Source of the DNA: Phaeobacter inhibens DSM 16374
Lineage (GTDB): Bacteria > Pseudomonadota > Alphaproteobacteria > Rhodobacterales > Rhodobacteraceae
Assembly (NCBI RefSeq): GCF_000473105.1
Contig: NZ_KI421498.1
Location: 2,574,009 to 2,638,008, forward strand
Direction: 5' to 3'
DNA length: 64,000 nucleotides
The notes under the pieces are model-generated. The model was not told where the DNA came from and made no database searches. It saw nothing but the letters and a program-made list of their open reading frames with translations. How positions within the stretch are numbered: the stretch's first letter is position 1; every line of letters begins with the position of its first letter. The translations under genes were made by a program, and so were the position numbers. This document shows positions 61,792 to 64,000 of the stretch, in pieces.

Positions 61792-63189
61792 ATGAGCGCG
61801 ACAAATATTGATCTGCTAAGCGGCCAGGAACGCAGCCACTGGATCCGCTTACGTACCTTGATCCTGCTGCGCTGGGTGGCAATTGTTGGTCAGGTGTCAG
61901 CGATCACCGTGGCCCAGCAGCTGTATAATCTGCAGCTGGAACTGGTGCTGTGCTATATCGCTATCGGTGTTTCCGTGCTCGGCAACCTGATTGCGATTAT
62001 CCTGTTTCCGCAGAACAAGCGCCTGTCCGAGTTCGAGAACTTTCTGATGGTTCTGTTTGATCTCCTGCAGCTGAACTTTCTGCTGTATCTGACCGGCGGG
62101 CTGAACAATCCCTTCGCGCTTCTGGTACTGGGCCCGGTGACCATTTCCGCCTCGATGATGCGGCTTCGCTCAACGCTGATCATTGGTGCGACCGCGATCA
62201 TCCTGGTGACGCTGCTGGCAGAATTTCATCTGCCGTTGCGCACACCGCAAGGTTTTGTGCTGCGGGTGCCGGATATCTTTGTCTTCGGCAACTGGACCGC
62301 CATTGTGATCGCGGTTCTGTTCATCGGCGCCTATTCCTATCGCATCAGCGCCGAGATCCGGTCCATGTCCGATGCGCTGGCCGCCACCCAGATGGCCCTG
62401 TCGCGCGAACAAAAGCTAACCGATCTTGGCGGTGTGGTGGCTGCCGCGGCACATGAGCTGGGCACGCCACTGGCCACAATCAAACTGGCCAGTGCGGAGC
62501 TGATCGATGAACTGGATGACAGGCCCGATCTGCGCGAAGATGCCGCGTTGATCCGCGAGCAGGCAGACCGCTGCCGTGATATCCTGCGGAGCATGGGCCG
62601 TGCTGGCAAGGACGACCTGCATCTGCGCCAGGCCCCTCTCTCAACCGTGATCAACGAGGCCGCTGAGCCACATATGTACCGCGGCAAGACTATCCTGTTT
62701 GAAGAGGCCCCCGAAAGCGACGGCGATCCGCAGCACCCTACTATTCTGCGCCAGCCGGAGATCATTCATGGGCTGCGCAATCTGGTCCAGAATGCGGTGG
62801 ATTTCGCCCGATCAACTGTCTGGATTGATGCCAGCTGGAACGATGAGACGATCACGCTGCGCATCAGCGATGACGGGCGGGGATACCCGTCGCATCTGCT
62901 GGGCCGAATTGGCGATCCCTTCGTCCGCCGCAGACGCAGCGACAGCGACCGGCGCCAGCGGCCGGAGTATGAAGGCATGGGTCTGGGACTGTTCATTGCC
63001 AAAACTCTGCTGGAGCGCAGCGGCGCTCAGCTGACCTTTGCAAACGGCTCAGATCCAAATCAGACGCTGACCCGTGATCCGGCGCGGCGCGGGGCATTGG
63101 TGCAGGTCAGCTGGCCCCGCAGCAAAATTGACGCTCTGACGGGCGAAAATGCCGTTCCCATCGGGGAAAATAAACGTATAGAAATTTAA
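61792..63189 (+). CDS. regB: Redox sensor histidine kinase RegB/PrrB
   Basis: A 465-residue membrane kinase with about six transmembrane helices, the quinone-site motif GGLNNPF, the H-box AAAHELGTPLATI with phospho-His at 221 and a redox-active cysteine at 261 in DRCRDI. The 40-residue spacing of His and Cys equals that of R. capsulatus RegB (225/265). The ATP-binding domain has NAVDFARS, DDGRGYP and GMGLGLFIAKTLLE. Start at 61792 has GGAG upstream; the frame begins 41 codons earlier. Confidence 0.96.
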   Translation: MSATNIDLLSGQERSHWIRLRTLILLRWVAIVGQVSAITVAQQLYNLQLELVLCYIAIGVSVLGNLIAIILFPQNKRLSEFENFLMVLFDLLQLNFLLYLTGGLNNPFALLVLGPVTISASMMRLRSTLIIGATAIILVTLLAEFHLPLRTPQGFVLRVPDIFVFGNWTAIVIAVLFIGAYSYRISAEIRSMSDALAATQMALSREQKLTDLGGVVAAAAHELGTPLATIKLASAELIDELDDRPDLREDAALIREQADRCRDILRSMGRAGKDDLHLRQAPLSTVINEAAEPHMYRGKTILFEEAPESDGDPQHPTILRQPEIIHGLRNLVQNAVDFARSTVWIDASWNDETITLRISDDGRGYPSHLLGRIGDPFVRRRRSDSDRRQRPEYEGMGLGLFIAKTLLERSGAQLTFANGSDPNQTLTRDPARRGALVQVSWPRSKIDALTGENAVPIGENKRIEI

Positions 63190-63281
63190 CTATTCACTTT
63201 TAGGCAACCAATTAAACTTCATTTAACCATTATCAGGAAACATCGGGGGTAAGAGCGAAACACTTGTGGGTAACGGACATC

Positions 63282-64000
63282 ATGCAGCAGATCCTATCGA
63301 CCGACTGGCTTGTATTGGCGACGCTTTGCGCGGCGACGGCAGCGGCAGCTGTCTGGTGGCTGTCTCCAAACCCCAAACCAAAGGGGTTTGAGCAGGACCT
63401 GCTAAAGGGGGATGGACGGTCTGACGCCGTGTTTCTCTTTGATGATACAACGCTGATCGGCTGGTCCTCCGGGGCACGCCGTTTCATCGGTGAACAGGCC
63501 GAAACCTTCAGCTGGGCAAACCTGCGCGAACAACTGGCCCGCAGTTATCCAGGCTTGCCGCAATCCCCCGGCTTCCTGAAGGATGTCGGACCGCTTGTGC
63601 TCTCTGGCACAGCCAACGCCGAAAGCCGCGAAGCGCTATGCGAATGGATCGACGGTGTGACCCGCGTTCAGCTGCGCAGCACCTCATCCGAAGAACACAA
63701 TCACAGCATCGATCAGGAACTGACGACACTGCGCTCAGCCGTGCATCAGGCGCCCTATCCGGTTTGGCTACAGTCTGATGATGGTGCCGTCACCTGGTCC
63801 AACCTCGCCTATGATGATCTCAGCCAGAAAATCCGCGGACGCAATGTCGATTTCTCCGAACCTCTGTTCACTGATCTCGATGACCCGATGGCCAGCGGCA
63901 AGCCTGAGCGGATCTCTATCCCGCTGCCTGAGAGCAAGAAAAAACTCTGGTACAATATCTCGACCACCGAAACCGAGGCAGGCTGGCTTTGTCATGCGGT
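63282..64000 (+). CDS. PAS-type sensor protein, N-terminal fragment
   Basis: The frame from ATG 63282 stays open to the end of the window (239 codons). An N-terminal membrane segment (LVLATLCAATAAAAVWWLS) is followed by DAVFLFDDTTLIGWSSGARR and, near residue 150, the PAS-like QAPYPVWLQSDDGAVTWSNLAYDDLS in parts. In relatives such genes near regB encode PAS-domain histidine kinases, including DivL-like proteins of the CtrA pathway. The kinase region is outside the window, so DivL is only a suggestion. Confidence 0.65.
   Translation, partial: MQQILSTDWLVLATLCAATAAAAVWWLSPNPKPKGFEQDLLKGDGRSDAVFLFDDTTLIGWSSGARRFIGEQAETFSWANLREQLARSYPGLPQSPGFLKDVGPLVLSGTANAESREALCEWIDGVTRVQLRSTSSEEHNHSIDQELTTLRSAVHQAPYPVWLQSDDGAVTWSNLAYDDLSQKIRGRNVDFSEPLFTDLDDPMASGKPERISIPLPESKKKLWYNISTTETEAGWLCHA

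Overview
The window looks like chromosomal core DNA from a marine Roseobacter-group alphaproteobacterium (Rhodobacterales; Phaeobacter/Ruegeria-like, by recollection of gene content and order only). Pointers are the RegB-SenC-RegA redox cluster, the FlaF/FlbT flagellin regulators, candidate CtrA boxes at flagellar promoters, a HemD-Mic60-HemY block, a DmdB-like acyl-CoA ligase and an NDUFA9-like complex I accessory protein. I see no insertion sequence, phage, plasmid or CRISPR signature.

Layout. 1-7.5 kb is envelope and housekeeping: the end of uppP, an NDUFA9-like protein, a single-domain globin, two identical tRNA-Leu(CAG) genes in a tandem duplication, then rnd-kdsD-lptC-lptA-lptB-hpf-ptsN on the plus strand. 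7.5-12.8 kb (minus) is a surface-glycan-like group: a sulfotransferase-like protein, a GT14-type glycosyltransferase with an extra C-terminal region and a GT2/GT92-type glycosyltransferase, plus an APH-type kinase.

12.8-44.8 kb is a nearly continuous flagellar island of about 35 genes in several transcription units: flgD-fliK (-); flgJ-like-flgN-fliC-flaF-flbT (+); fliI (-); flgB-flgC-fliE-fliQ-flgF-flgG-flgA-flgH-fliL-like (+); a fliJ-like gene-flhB-fliR-flhA-lytic transglycosylase (-); fliL-membrane protein-motE-motA-large periplasmic repeat protein (-); fliF-fliH-fliN-fliP (+); flgK-flgL-flgI (-); flgE (-); motB (-). These give the export gate and ATPase, rod, L and P rings, hook, filament and stator. 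fliG, fliM, fliO, fliD and fliS are not seen. TTAA-N7-TTAA-type (CtrA-like) boxes precede motB, flgE, fliF/fliL, fliK/flgJ-like and, more weakly, fliC. The least understood part is the motA operon, where a MotE homologue sits with an 819-residue secreted helical-repeat protein; I propose this as a MotC-like stator-support module.

45-64 kb is metabolic and regulatory: acyl-CoA ligase and GMC oxidoreductase, tRNA-Thr(CGU), hemY-mic60-hemD divergent from tsaD-gpsA-yciI-EVE, several small unknowns, a PRC-barrel exported protein with PRGE repeats, ahcY, an HD phosphohydrolase, and regA/senC (-) divergent from regB (+). The window ends inside a PAS-type protein gene.

Coordinates use the start codon I judge most likely, often inside the longest open frame, with the reason given. 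Gene names rest on protein motifs read by eye. No database search was run.
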